From JAIVJG01 sp964236735 (lineage in GTDB: Bacteria; Acidobacteriota; Blastocatellia; Pyrinomonadales; Pyrinomonadaceae), in contig CAXSFM010000013.1 of NCBI GenBank assembly GCA_964236735.1, forward strand, positions 1 through 64,000: a stretch of 64,000 bases of DNA, given 5' to 3'. The notes beneath the pieces were generated by a model. The model was given only the letters and a program-made list of their open reading frames with translations, was not told where the DNA came from and ran no database searches. A program made the position numbers and the translations under genes. Positions 17,320 to 25,700 of this stretch are shown here, one piece after another. Position 1 is the first letter of the stretch; the number at the start of each line of letters is the position of its first letter.

Positions 17320-17847
17320 CAGGAACACGTCCATTTATGTCGAAGGTGCGAATATTACTAATGACGCGTGCCCTCTATAGACGTTCTGCTGTTGCATTAA
17401 CTTGAGCTACTCTGTTGCCTTCCTGCGGTGCCGTGCGACGCCGGTGCAGTAGATAACAGGAGAGAAGTTCGACGCACGAGTTTGGCTTGAACATTAAAAG
17501 ATTTGAGATTATGCGCTCTGGATTTGCCGTATAGAGTTGCAACTTTCAAGTCTGTACTTGTAGAAATGAGGTTTTAAGTTGGAGAGATAAAGTTTTATGG
17601 CGGAGATTTAATGCTTTGACTTGCAGAAATAAAGCTTTAACTTACGAAATTAAAGCTTTGACATGTAGATTTAAGGTCTTAACTTGAAGAAATAAAGTTT
17701 CAACTTTCAAGTTACAAGACATGATCCGTAGATTTTCTCATACAATTTGCGCGTAATATCTCTTGCGCGCAGATTTTGCTTACCAAGCACGCGGATTAGC
17801 GTGGAATACGCGCGCCTCGCAACACTTACTCTAGGAGCAAAGACCTC
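17320..17847. other. AT-rich gene-free stretch with 21-bp repeat array
   Basis: 528 bp between the 986-aa exported protein and the 122-aa unknown protein. The first 235 bp show nothing I can name. The 21-bp array occupies 17557-17703 and the remaining 140 bp probably hold the promoter of the downstream gene; no clear -10/-35 pair was chosen. Confidence 0.6.
17557..17703. repeat. Seven tandem 21-bp units (147 bp), minus strand encodes heptads
   Basis: Units start at 17557, 17578, 17599, 17620, 17641, 17662 and 17683, each exactly 21 bp, with plus-strand consensus near cttgnagaaataaagctttaa. A partial unit follows to about 17724. Read on the minus strand, each unit is one heptad, consensus V-K-A/T-L-x-L-Q (for example VKTLNLH, VKALFLQ, VKALNLR, LKTSFLQ). 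The minus frame begins with ATG at 17722 and is open for 26 codons, then meets one TAA (17642-17644), after which heptads continue to about 17555. On the plus strand each unit carries a stop in the matching frame. Period 21 is also two helical turns with phased A/T runs. Confidence 0.85.
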
Positions 17848-18216
17848 ATGAGCACACCCAAAAACACACAAAACAAGCTGGATCGCATGATTTCTGCATG
17901 GGAGACGCTGGCGGCGGATAAGTCTTTCGGCGGGCTGAGGCTGGCGCAGTTCAAGGTGGCAGTAAAACCCTCTTACGACGCGCGGGAAGCGTTGCGCGTA
18001 TTGGATAATCAGGTACAGGCTAAGCAGGTCGAGCGCGAAGACGCCGACGCCGAGAGCCTGCGCGCCGCACAGCGCGTCGTCAACGGCGTCATCGGCGATC
18101 CGGACGAAGGCCCCGACAGCGACCTCTACGCAGCGCTCGGCTACGTTCGCACCAGCACACGCAAGACCGGACTGACACGCAGAAGGAAAGCCGCCACAAA
18201 GGACAGCAACAAATAA
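17848..18216 (+). CDS. Conserved hypothetical protein (small basic-tailed)
   Basis: 122 aa. N-terminal KLDRMISAWETLAADKSFGGL, a middle helical part rich in charged residues (EVQAKQVEREDADAESLRAA-like), and a C-terminal LYAALGYVRTSTRKTGLTRR followed by a Lys-rich tail. I recall similar GYVRxSxRKSGLTR tails on uncharacterised bacterial proteins, but no function is known to me. The ATG has gga about 12 nt upstream (tctaggagcaaag). It follows the 21-bp array directly. The basic C-terminus could contact nucleic acid; that is a guess. Confidence 0.7.
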   Translation: MSTPKNTQNKLDRMISAWETLAADKSFGGLRLAQFKVAVKPSYDAREALRVLDNQVQAKQVEREDADAESLRAAQRVVNGVIGDPDEGPDSDLYAALGYVRTSTRKTGLTRRRKAATKDSNK

Positions 18217-18336
18217 TACTACGTGTCATGTCTCGTGTGAGATTCGGAGCGTGAAAGGTCTCGCGTCAAAGATTCAAGAAATCGGATTGTATTAAACGAA
18301 CAGCACCTCTTACCTTTCACATTTTCTGGTCATGTA

Positions 18337-18427
18337 CTTACATAAACGTCTCGACCGACGTGCGCGAGCGGCGCGCGACGCCCGTGCGGTAGGCGGCCTC
18401 TTCGACTTCGCGTGAGACGGCTTCGGC
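18337..18427 (-). repeat. 91-bp direct repeat, left copy: 3' end of malic enzyme gene
   Basis: Matches 19997-20087 with 3 mismatches in 91 bp (at 18344, 18383 and 18425). Translated on the minus strand it gives the last 30 codons of malic enzyme and its TAA; all three differences are third-position and silent. It ends on the stop codon of the BglII-like restriction gene. The two copies bracket exactly the restriction-methylation pair. Confidence 0.9.
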
Positions 18428-18999
18428 TATGAATCAATGCCGATGATTAAGACTGGCACGTCTATGTCGGCCACGCCGCGATTCTCCAAGTCCCAGACGA
18501 ATTGCTCGAAGTAGGAAACGCCGGACGACATCTCCAGCGCGAGTGCTTTGACGGGGACGATTTCAATACCGCAGTCAATGAACCCGTGATTTCGGAAAAT
18601 CGTCATCTTCGCGCAAACGTTATAGACCATGAATGAATACTTGCCGAATTGCACCTCGACGCCCAGCCTGTCTTTCACAAAATCCATGTCGCGGAATGCG
18701 CCTTTGAGACTCGACCTGATTTCGTAGTCATCGAGATAGTGCGTCGTCGGATATTCACAATCGACTGTAAGATTCTTCCATCCTTTCGGATGCAACTCTC
18801 GCTCGAAAGCTTTGTTGAGTGCGACGGGGCTGTAGAGCATCTTCCCGACTTTCGTCTTCTCTTTGCTTAACTTGATTTTGTATTGAGAGGCATCAACTGC
18901 GGTGACGGCGTTTTTAACTTCGGCGAGCAGGTGTGCGTAGCGTTCTGTGATTTCGTGGAGGCCATTTTTGAATGAATACTGCGCCGCGATTCTCATACT
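18427..18999 (-). CDS. Type II restriction endonuclease, BglII/BstYI family
   Basis: 190 aa from ATG 18999 (GGAAACC upstream), or 197 from a GTG at 19020; BstYI and BglII are about 200-220 aa. The DRLGVEVQFGKYSFMVYNV segment holds the E-x-Q catalytic strand of this family, in which the usual K of PD-ExK is Gln in BglII. HGFIDCGIEIVP and VSYFEQFVWDLENRG follow, also as in the family. Known members cut A^GATCT (BglII) or R^GATCY (BstYI); which applies here cannot be read. The start overlaps the end of the methyltransferase gene by 7 nt. The stop codon touches the left 91-bp repeat. Confidence 0.85.
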   Translation of the reverse strand, partial: SMRIAAQYSFKNGLHEITERYAHLLAEVKNAVTAVDASQYKIKLSKEKTKVGKMLYSPVALNKAFERELHPKGWKNLTVDCEYPTTHYLDDYEIRSSLKGAFRDMDFVKDRLGVEVQFGKYSFMVYNVCAKMTIFRNHGFIDCGIEIVPVKALALEMSSGVSYFEQFVWDLENRGVADIDVPVLIIGIDS

Positions 19000-19961
19000 T
19001 TGGTTTCCAGCTTTCTCCACTCCAGAGGTATTTGCGCCACCTTTTCACGTCCCGTCGGCTGATGCACGGGCTTGCCGAGTTGACGATAGCCGAGCCTGCC
19101 GGAATAGAAATCATTGATGCGCTGCTTCGCCAGCTCGACGTACTCCGCTTCTTTCTCGCATCCCATCGCGCGGCGCTCGTGGCGCAATGCGGCGAGCAAC
19201 GCCGAACCGACACCGGAAAAAGGATCAAGCACCCAATCCTCTTCGTTCGTGAAAGCCAGCACGCAGCGTTCGACCAGTTCAATCGGAAACTGGCACGGAT
19301 GGATCGTCTTTTCGGGATGATTGGCTTTGACGTTCGGGATATTCCACAATCCCGTCTCCCAGTCCTGCAAGACGATACGCCAGATGTCCGACGGATTCTT
19401 GCCGAGCGGATTCCCCGAAGGCTGCCCGCGCTTCTCTCCCTTAAAGTGAGTCTTGCCGGGATACTTCGACGGCACGCGCACCGGATCGAGATTGAAAGTG
19501 TAAGACTCGCTTTTCGTGAACCAGAGCAGCGTCTCGTAGCGTCCCGAAAATCTCTTCGACGCATGAAGTCCGTGCTCGAAATGCCAGATGATGCGATTGC
19601 GTAATTTAAGCCCGCGCTCTTTGAGCAGGCGATAATAAAAGATGTCGAGCGGGAAGACTTCGCCCGCCTCGACGTAATTTCCCACCTGCCAGCAGAGAGA
19701 GCCTTCCGTAGAAAGAACCCTGACAATTTCATCCAACATCGGATCAAGTGCCTTGAGGTAATGCTGCAATCCGGTCGCTTTCTCATAAGCCTTGCCGATA
19801 TTATATGGAGGCGACGTGATGATAAGTTTCGCCAATCCATCGGGGAGGCCGCGCAGAGTCTCAAGTGAATCTCCGGGCGCGATCACGACATCGGCGTCCG
19901 GCCTGTATGCGCTGGAGATGTCGTGTGTCCAGAGTCCCTGATTTTCGCTCATGCCTATCAT
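18993..19961 (-). CDS. Site-specific DNA methyltransferase of the BglII-like system (probably N4-cytosine)
   Basis: 322 aa from ATG 19961; ATG 19952 and GTG 19994 are also in frame. Catalytic motif IV is IITSPPYNIGKAY, the S-P-P-Y spelling typical of N4-cytosine enzymes such as M.BglII. The target-recognition part follows (LWFTKSESYTFNLDPVRVPS, then WNIPNVKANHPEKTIHPCQF), then AdoMet motif I in VLDPFSGVGSALLAA and GCEKEAEYVELAKQRI. Order IV-I is the beta class. It protects host sites against the downstream restriction enzyme and is first in the two-gene operon. The pair exactly fills the space between the two 91-bp repeats. Confidence 0.88.
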   Translation of the reverse strand: MIGMSENQGLWTHDISSAYRPDADVVIAPGDSLETLRGLPDGLAKLIITSPPYNIGKAYEKATGLQHYLKALDPMLDEIVRVLSTEGSLCWQVGNYVEAGEVFPLDIFYYRLLKERGLKLRNRIIWHFEHGLHASKRFSGRYETLLWFTKSESYTFNLDPVRVPSKYPGKTHFKGEKRGQPSGNPLGKNPSDIWRIVLQDWETGLWNIPNVKANHPEKTIHPCQFPIELVERCVLAFTNEEDWVLDPFSGVGSALLAALRHERRAMGCEKEAEYVELAKQRINDFYSGRLGYRQLGKPVHQPTGREKVAQIPLEWRKLETKV

Positions 19962-19996
19962 TTTATATTGTTGACTGTCAGCAACGTGACGCACGC

Positions 19997-20087
19997 CTTA
20001 CATGAACGTCTCGACCGACGTGCGCGAGCGGCGCGCGACGCCGGTGCGGTAGGCGGCCTCTTCGACTTCGCGTGAGACGGCTTCCGC
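19997..20087 (-). repeat. 91-bp direct repeat, right copy (inside malic enzyme gene)
   Basis: This is the 3' end of the intact malic enzyme gene and the counterpart of 18337-18427. Insertion of the R-M pair between the two left a full-length gene on the right and a 30-codon silent-variant copy of its end on the left. Confidence 0.9.
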
Positions 20088-21440
20088 AACGCGCTTGTCG
20101 AAGACGGAGGGGACGATGTATTCGGGATGTCTTTCTTCGTCCGTGATGATCGCAGCGATGGCGCCGGCGGCGGCGAGTTTCATTTCTTCGTTGATGCGCG
20201 AGGCTCTGCACGCCAGCGCGCCGCGAAAGATGCCGGGGAAACAGAGGACGTTGTTAATTTGATTCGGGTAGTCGCTACGTCCCGTCGCCATCACCGCGAC
20301 GTGTTCCCACGCATCTTCCGGCATAATCTCCGGCGTCGGGTTCGCCATCGCAAACACGATTGGCTCTTTCGCCATCGCCTTCAAATCTTCGACGCCGATC
20401 ACGCCCGGCACAGACAAACCTAGAAAGACATCCGCGCCGCGTATGATGTCGTGAATGTCGCCGTGCTCCATGTTCGGGTTCGTCTCGCGCGAGAAAGACT
20501 CCTTGACCCAGTTCATGTTTTCCTGTCGCCCGCGATAAATCGCGCCGTGCTGGTCGCAGCCGATGAGATTGCGGACGCCCGCGTTCATAATAATCTTCGA
20601 GCATGCCACGCCCGCCGCTCCCACTCCGTTGACGACGACCTTCACGTCTTCCATTCGCTTCCCGACGAGCTTGAGCGCGTTAATCAAAGCCGCGAGGACG
20701 ACGACCGCCGTGCCGTGCTGGTCGTCGTGAAAGACCGGGATGTCTAACTCTTCCGTGAGACGCGATTCAATCTCGAAGCAACGCGGCGCGCTGATGTCTT
20801 CGAGGTTGATGCCGCCGAACGCCGTCGAGATAAGCTTGATGGTCTGCACAATCTCCGCCGGGTCTTTCGTCGAAAGGCAGATGGGAAAAGCATCCACGCC
20901 CGCGAATTCTTTGAAGAGCATCGCCTTGCCTTCCATCACAGGCATCGCCGCCGCCGGGCCGATGTCGCCGAGTCCCAAGACCGCCGTCCCGTCGGAAACA
21001 ATCGCGACGGTGTTGCGCTTGATGGTCAAGGTGTAAGCCTTTTCCGGGTCGCGGTGAATCGCCTCGCAGATGCGCGCGACGCCGGGCGTGTAGGCCATCG
21101 AGAGGTCTGCGCGCGTCTTCAAAGGAGCCTTCGAGACGACCTCGATCTTGCCGCCGATGTGCATCAGGAAGACGCGGTCGGAGACGTTGACGACTTCCAC
21201 GCCGTCCACGTCGCGCGCGGCATCAACGATTTGTTTACCGTGCTCGGACGAGCTGGCGTTGACGGTCACGTCGCGTACAATCGCGTCGCGCCCGACGCTG
21301 ACGATGTCTATCGCGCCGATGTCGCCGCCCGCGCGTCCGATGACGGTCGTCAACTCTCCGAGCGTCCCCGTCTGGCTCGATAATTTAACGCGCAAGGTGA
21401 GGCTGTAACTGGCGCTCGGCGTGTTGTGCATGGCAGGCAA
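19998..21440 (-). CDS. NAD(P)-dependent malic enzyme with N-terminal ACT domain
   Basis: 480 aa. Residues 10-85 form an ACT domain (SYSLTLRVKLSSQTGTLGEL), usual in this bacterial subgroup and a likely amino-acid or metabolite sensor. The catalytic part has MAYTPGVARICEAI, the Tyr/Lys segment KRNTVAIVSDGTAVLGLG, the divalent-metal site around FHDDQHGTAVV, and the nucleotide-binding VVNGVGAAGVACSKI. It oxidatively decarboxylates malate to pyruvate. The C-terminus (RRSRTSVETFM) is duplicated 1.66 kb away by insertion of the R-M pair. Next to the start, an ATG at 21431 is a second option. Confidence 0.94.
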   Translation of the reverse strand: MPAMHNTPSASYSLTLRVKLSSQTGTLGELTTVIGRAGGDIGAIDIVSVGRDAIVRDVTVNASSSEHGKQIVDAARDVDGVEVVNVSDRVFLMHIGGKIEVVSKAPLKTRADLSMAYTPGVARICEAIHRDPEKAYTLTIKRNTVAIVSDGTAVLGLGDIGPAAAMPVMEGKAMLFKEFAGVDAFPICLSTKDPAEIVQTIKLISTAFGGINLEDISAPRCFEIESRLTEELDIPVFHDDQHGTAVVVLAALINALKLVGKRMEDVKVVVNGVGAAGVACSKIIMNAGVRNLIGCDQHGAIYRGRQENMNWVKESFSRETNPNMEHGDIHDIIRGADVFLGLSVPGVIGVEDLKAMAKEPIVFAMANPTPEIMPEDAWEHVAVMATGRSDYPNQINNVLCFPGIFRGALACRASRINEEMKLAAAGAIAAIITDEERHPEYIVPSVFDKRVAEAVSREVEEAAYRTGVARRSRTSVETFM

Positions 21441-21590
21441 GTGTGTTCGTTTCCTTTCAAAGAAATGCTGTGCGTGATTCGTCTGATGATAAACGGAAAA
21501 ACTCTAACGCCTGCCATGCGCGCGGCGCAAGTATGATGTGACGAAAGATGATCGCTGTTTGCCATCGCGTGTGACTTGAAAGAAAGACTG

Positions 21591-21685
21591 TTCACCACAG
21601 AGGGCACGGAGGGGCACAGAGGAAAGACACAGTTTCTCTGCCTTCCTCTTTCTTCCTCTGTGTAACTCCGCGTCCTCTGTGGTAA
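21591..21685. repeat. Inverted repeat of the accacagagg type
   Basis: ttcaccacagagggcacgg at 21591 is answered by gcgtcctctgtggt ending at 21683; inside are further cctctgtg / cacagagg words. It lies between the malic enzyme and DUF2520 genes. It belongs to the group of short-word hairpins in this window. Confidence 0.75.
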
Positions 21686-21701
21686 ATCGCTCTGAACGCA
21701 T

Positions 21702-22775
21702 TCATTTGTTGATGCCTCCCATCGCATCAATCAGTTCACGACGGATCAACTCCAGCGTCTGCTCAGGCACGCCGTTCTGCGCGGCCAGTTTCAGCGATTG
21801 TTCGCCGAGCAAAAGATAGACGGCGAGCGCGTCCCACGCCCCCGCGTCGCGGAATGCTGCTAGGTGCGCGCGGATAATCATAGCGTCGCCGCGCGCGAAC
21901 GAGCCGGTCAAAGCACGCGCCGTCGTCTTCCTCGTCGCAAGATTGTCGAGCGTGCTGCGAAGCAAAGGCAGCAATACTTCGCGCGACCGTCGCTGTCCGA
22001 GTCCGCAACGCGCGAGCAATTCCGACGCCATGTCAAAGAGCGCGACCGTGTGCCCCGCCGTCATCACCGCCGCCGCGTGATAGAGAGGCTTGTCCGCCGT
22101 TTTGATGGAAAAACTACGCGCGCCGAGTTCGCGCACGAGTTGACGTGCCGCGCGCACCGCCACACGCTCGCCCTCGACGCAGAAGAAGGACGCGCGCAGG
22201 CGTTCCGCTCCCGTCAACGCATCGCTCACCGCGACGAGAGGATGCAACGAGCCGATTGAGAAACCGCGCGCTTTCAAAGGCGCGAGCGCTTCGGACGAAA
22301 GCGCGCCGCTCGCGTGCAACACGACCGCACGACGCGCGCGTGACGACGACGGCGCAGAGATATGTTCCGGGAGTTGTTGCGCGAGTTGCAACGCCGTCTC
22401 CCCGATGAGGTCGTCGGGCGTCGTGACGAGCAGCAAGTCAACGGGCGGCAGTTGCGCGAGTTGCCTGGCGTCGAGCGCGAGCGTTGGCGCGCTCGCCTCA
22501 CTGGCGTCCGCCAGTAAAGCGGCGGCGCGGCGCGCACGGCTCGCGCGCTTCGCGACGAGCGCGACGATACGATACCCACCGCACGCCGCGAGCGCGAGCG
22601 CGAGCGCCGTGCCCATCCTTCCCGCGCCGACGACGGCCACGCTCGCCTGCTCGCGCATCGCGGCGGGAGTCGCACGTAAAGAAGAGAAGGGAGAGGATGC
22701 GCGCTGCTTTGGCGTTGGCGTCTTCCTCTCCCCTCTCCTGTTCCCACTCGTCCGGTGTCCTTTTTTTTCCATCAT
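21702..22775 (-). CDS. Rossmann-fold oxidoreductase with C-terminal DUF2520 domain
   Basis: 357 aa from ATG 22775, 318 from ATG 22658. A Rossmann motif (VAVVGAGRMGTALALALAA) begins just after the second Met. The middle has LLLVTTPDDLIGETA and GFSIGSLHPLVAVSDA, and the all-helical DUF2520 part (LYHAAAVMTAGHTVALFDMA) follows. The family resembles pyrroline-5-carboxylate and ketopantoate-type reductases, but its substrate is unknown. The first 39 residues are basic and low-complexity and may be untranslated; no ribosome site distinguishes the two starts. ATG 22775 lies 1 nt after the stop of the large ATPase gene, so the two are likely coupled. Confidence 0.82.
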   Translation of the reverse strand: MMEKKGHRTSGNRRGERKTPTPKQRASSPFSSLRATPAAMREQASVAVVGAGRMGTALALALAACGGYRIVALVAKRASRARRAAALLADASEASAPTLALDARQLAQLPPVDLLLVTTPDDLIGETALQLAQQLPEHISAPSSSRARRAVVLHASGALSSEALAPLKARGFSIGSLHPLVAVSDALTGAERLRASFFCVEGERVAVRAARQLVRELGARSFSIKTADKPLYHAAAVMTAGHTVALFDMASELLARCGLGQRRSREVLLPLLRSTLDNLATRKTTARALTGSFARGDAMIIRAHLAAFRDAGAWDALAVYLLLGEQSLKLAAQNGVPEQTLELIRRELIDAMGGINK

Positions 22776-22776
22776 C

Positions 22777-25700
22777 CTACGGGCTCTCGCCGCTCGCTCC
22801 TCCGGCGAAGACTTCGATGAGCACAGGCTCTTCCGGCAACTCGTCGAGCCATTGCGTGAGCCGCGCTCTTAACTCGCCGCGCGTCAGCAACGCATGATCG
22901 CTGACCGGCGACGCGACGCGCACCGGCGGCGGCGCGGCCATTCTCTGCAACGCGCGCTCGATGAGTTGCACGTCTGGCCGCGCGAGATTTTCCGGCACGC
23001 TCTGTTGCGCGAAGGCGTTCGAGAGAGAGCGCGCACGTCTGGCCGTCTCCGTGTCCGTCTCTTTGCGCGCCAGCGCGTCGAGGCCGATAGCCAGATGGCC
23101 GGAGAGCATTTTTAAAGTGCGACGATAAACGCCGAGCGCGTGCGTCACGAGCGTCTCCAAATCCTGCGGCAACGATTCGAGTTCAAAGGCGCGCGTGAGA
23201 CGAAACGCGCAGCCACATGCGGGACGCTCCGAGAGCAATTCACGCACCGGCAAATCGCAACGCGCGTCAGCATCTTGTCGCAACAGTTCCTCCGCACGCT
23301 CCGAGAAATTGTTGCTCACGACCGAGAGTTGCGAGAGCGCTTCAAACTGCCGCCAACGCTCCGTGCGACGAAGCGTGACGAGCCATTCGCCGTCGCGCCC
23401 TGCGCCGACAGTTTTATCATGGATGCTCGCGTAGCGCTCGACGAAACGCGCTTGGAAAGTTTGCCAGAGTTCGTCGAAACGCGCGCGCGAATCTTCTTCG
23501 AGCAGACTGTGCGGGTCGCGCGCAATATTGAGCAACTCGCGCCGCGCCGACTCGATCTCTGCGACGCCGGTCGGCTCCGCCGTAGCGAGATACGCGCGCC
23601 TCTGTTCGCGCCCGGCTGATCCTTCGATGAGCGCCGTCAATTCGTTAAGCTGCCATGCGGCGAGCGCGAAATTTTCGACCGAGCCGCCGAACGCATCGCA
23701 CACGCGCTCCAACGCTTCTTCGAGCGCAATTTTACCGTTGAGCGCAGCGGACACAGCATCCGCCGACGCGCCGAAACTTTTCCGCACCTTGACGTTCATC
23801 TTCCACAGGCGCGTCGTGAGATTGTTGCCGGACAGCGCGTCGAACGTCTCGACGAAGCGTCTCGCCTGCCACGCGCCGAGCCAGCACGCGAGCGCCTCGC
23901 GCGCCAGACCGCGCCCGACCGCGCCGCCGCCCGCCGGCAACTCGCTCTCGCCGGTTAACAGACGCGCCCAGAGCGTCAGTTTCTCCGGGCTGTAGCGCGC
24001 GACCTCCGCGCGGCAGACGCTCGCCACCGCGCGCCAATCAATCGCGTGAACCGCCCCACGACGGTTGATGCGCTCGCCGCTCTCCGTGATGAGTTCGATG
24101 CGACGCCCCGCGACGAGCGCGGCGATGACGAGATTCTGCGTCTCGCGCGTGAACCCGTAAGGCGCGCTTCGCAGCAACACGCGCACGCGCTCCAGAGACG
24201 TTGACTGGCCGGCGGACTCTTCAACGAGCGCGACGGCTTCCCTGTTCCACAGGTGTGCGAGCGGCTCGTCTCCCGCATCAAAAGTACATGCGCCGCCGCT
24301 TCTCTCCGTCGTCGCCAGTCCGAGCGGCAAGACGAAAGCGCGGCACAGGCGCTGCGTCTCCGCGTCGGACGTGTCGGCCACGTCAAAAAGTTTTTCGGTC
24401 AGATAAGTTACTTCGCGCTCGCCGAGAGTTTCCGTGAAGCGCGGGTGCTGTGTGTAGAGTTTGTCGAAATGAGGCGCGAGAGTTTCCGCGAGAGACGCGC
24501 CGAGCGTCCGCGCCGCGCGCGCTTTGTTCGTCAGGGATTCGCGCTCGCCGTTGATGAAGAGCGCGCTGTCATTGAGATAAATGCGCGTCCAGATGCGCGC
24601 CGACTGCGCGGCCAGCGTCCCCAGAGCCGCCTGCACCGTCTCGCCGAACTTCGACGCCAGCGCGGCGTCCGTGCGTAGCGCGTGCAAGCGGCGCAACGTT
24701 AAGACTTCTTCCGCCGTCAGCGTCGCCGGTTGCCACACGATGCGAACGGCCACCGCGTCAACTTCATCTGCAGGCGACGATTGCCCTGCCGCCCCGTCAA
24801 CGTCCGAGGCGGTCGGCGGCAACATCAACACTTCCCAATCCACGTATTGCGCCGCGCCGCCTTGCCGCTCCGTCGCGTTGTCGCCGGTTGAGTTGCCGTC
24901 GTCGCTCGCAGGCGTGCTCGCGTCAGTCTCCCACGAACGCCAGACGATGCGACCCGGACGCTCCGAGCCGCGCCACGGAAGATGAAAGCTCACGGGAGTT
25001 GCAGTCTGCCCGTCCACGCTATCAACGAGCGCCCAGTCCGCGAAGAGCGTGCGCGGAATGCTCCGCAGTTGTTGAAGTATGCGCCACTCGTCCGCCGGCG
25101 TCTGCGAGACATGCTCGTCGAGCGCGTCGTCGAGCGAGGCGGAGGCGTCAATCTGTAAACGGTAGCGCGACTCGCCCGCGCCCTCGCCTTTGACGTTTTG
25201 GCGCAGGCTGTGCGGCAACGCGGCTTCCATGAATCGCGCCAGAATGTCGCCGACGTATTCCGTCGCCGGTTGCGACAGGCTCTCGTCCGACATCAGCAAC
25301 GCCGCGCACAACTCGCCAGCCGTCGCGCCGCTGCCGTCGAGCGAGAGGATGAAGAGACTCTTGAGGATCAACTTCGCGTGCAGGCGACCCATCAGCGGAA
25401 TCTTCTCCAACCCTTTGGTCGTCAGATGGTCGTAAGCGTCGAAGGCGTCGGACAGTTCGACGGATTTACGCAGGTCGCTCTCAACCACATCGAACACTTC
25501 GTCGAGCAGAATCAACGACAGCGCCGGGCGTCCCATTGCGCGCGCGGCGGCTTGCGCGGCGAAAGGCAGAAAGGCGAAGGCGGGCGCATAAAGTCGCACG
25601 GCGGAAGACACGTCCGCCACGAGCGGATGCACCGGATAAAGCGATGCGAAACGCGGCTCGCTCCAGTTGAAGCCGGGCACGGTCGAGCGCAGAGAGAGAT

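Noticed and set aside
17557..17703. CRISPR array
   Set aside because: Units are contiguous 21-mers with no spacers; no cas genes.
18337..18427. Inverted repeat of an insertion sequence
   Set aside because: The two copies are direct, not inverted, and no transposase lies between them.
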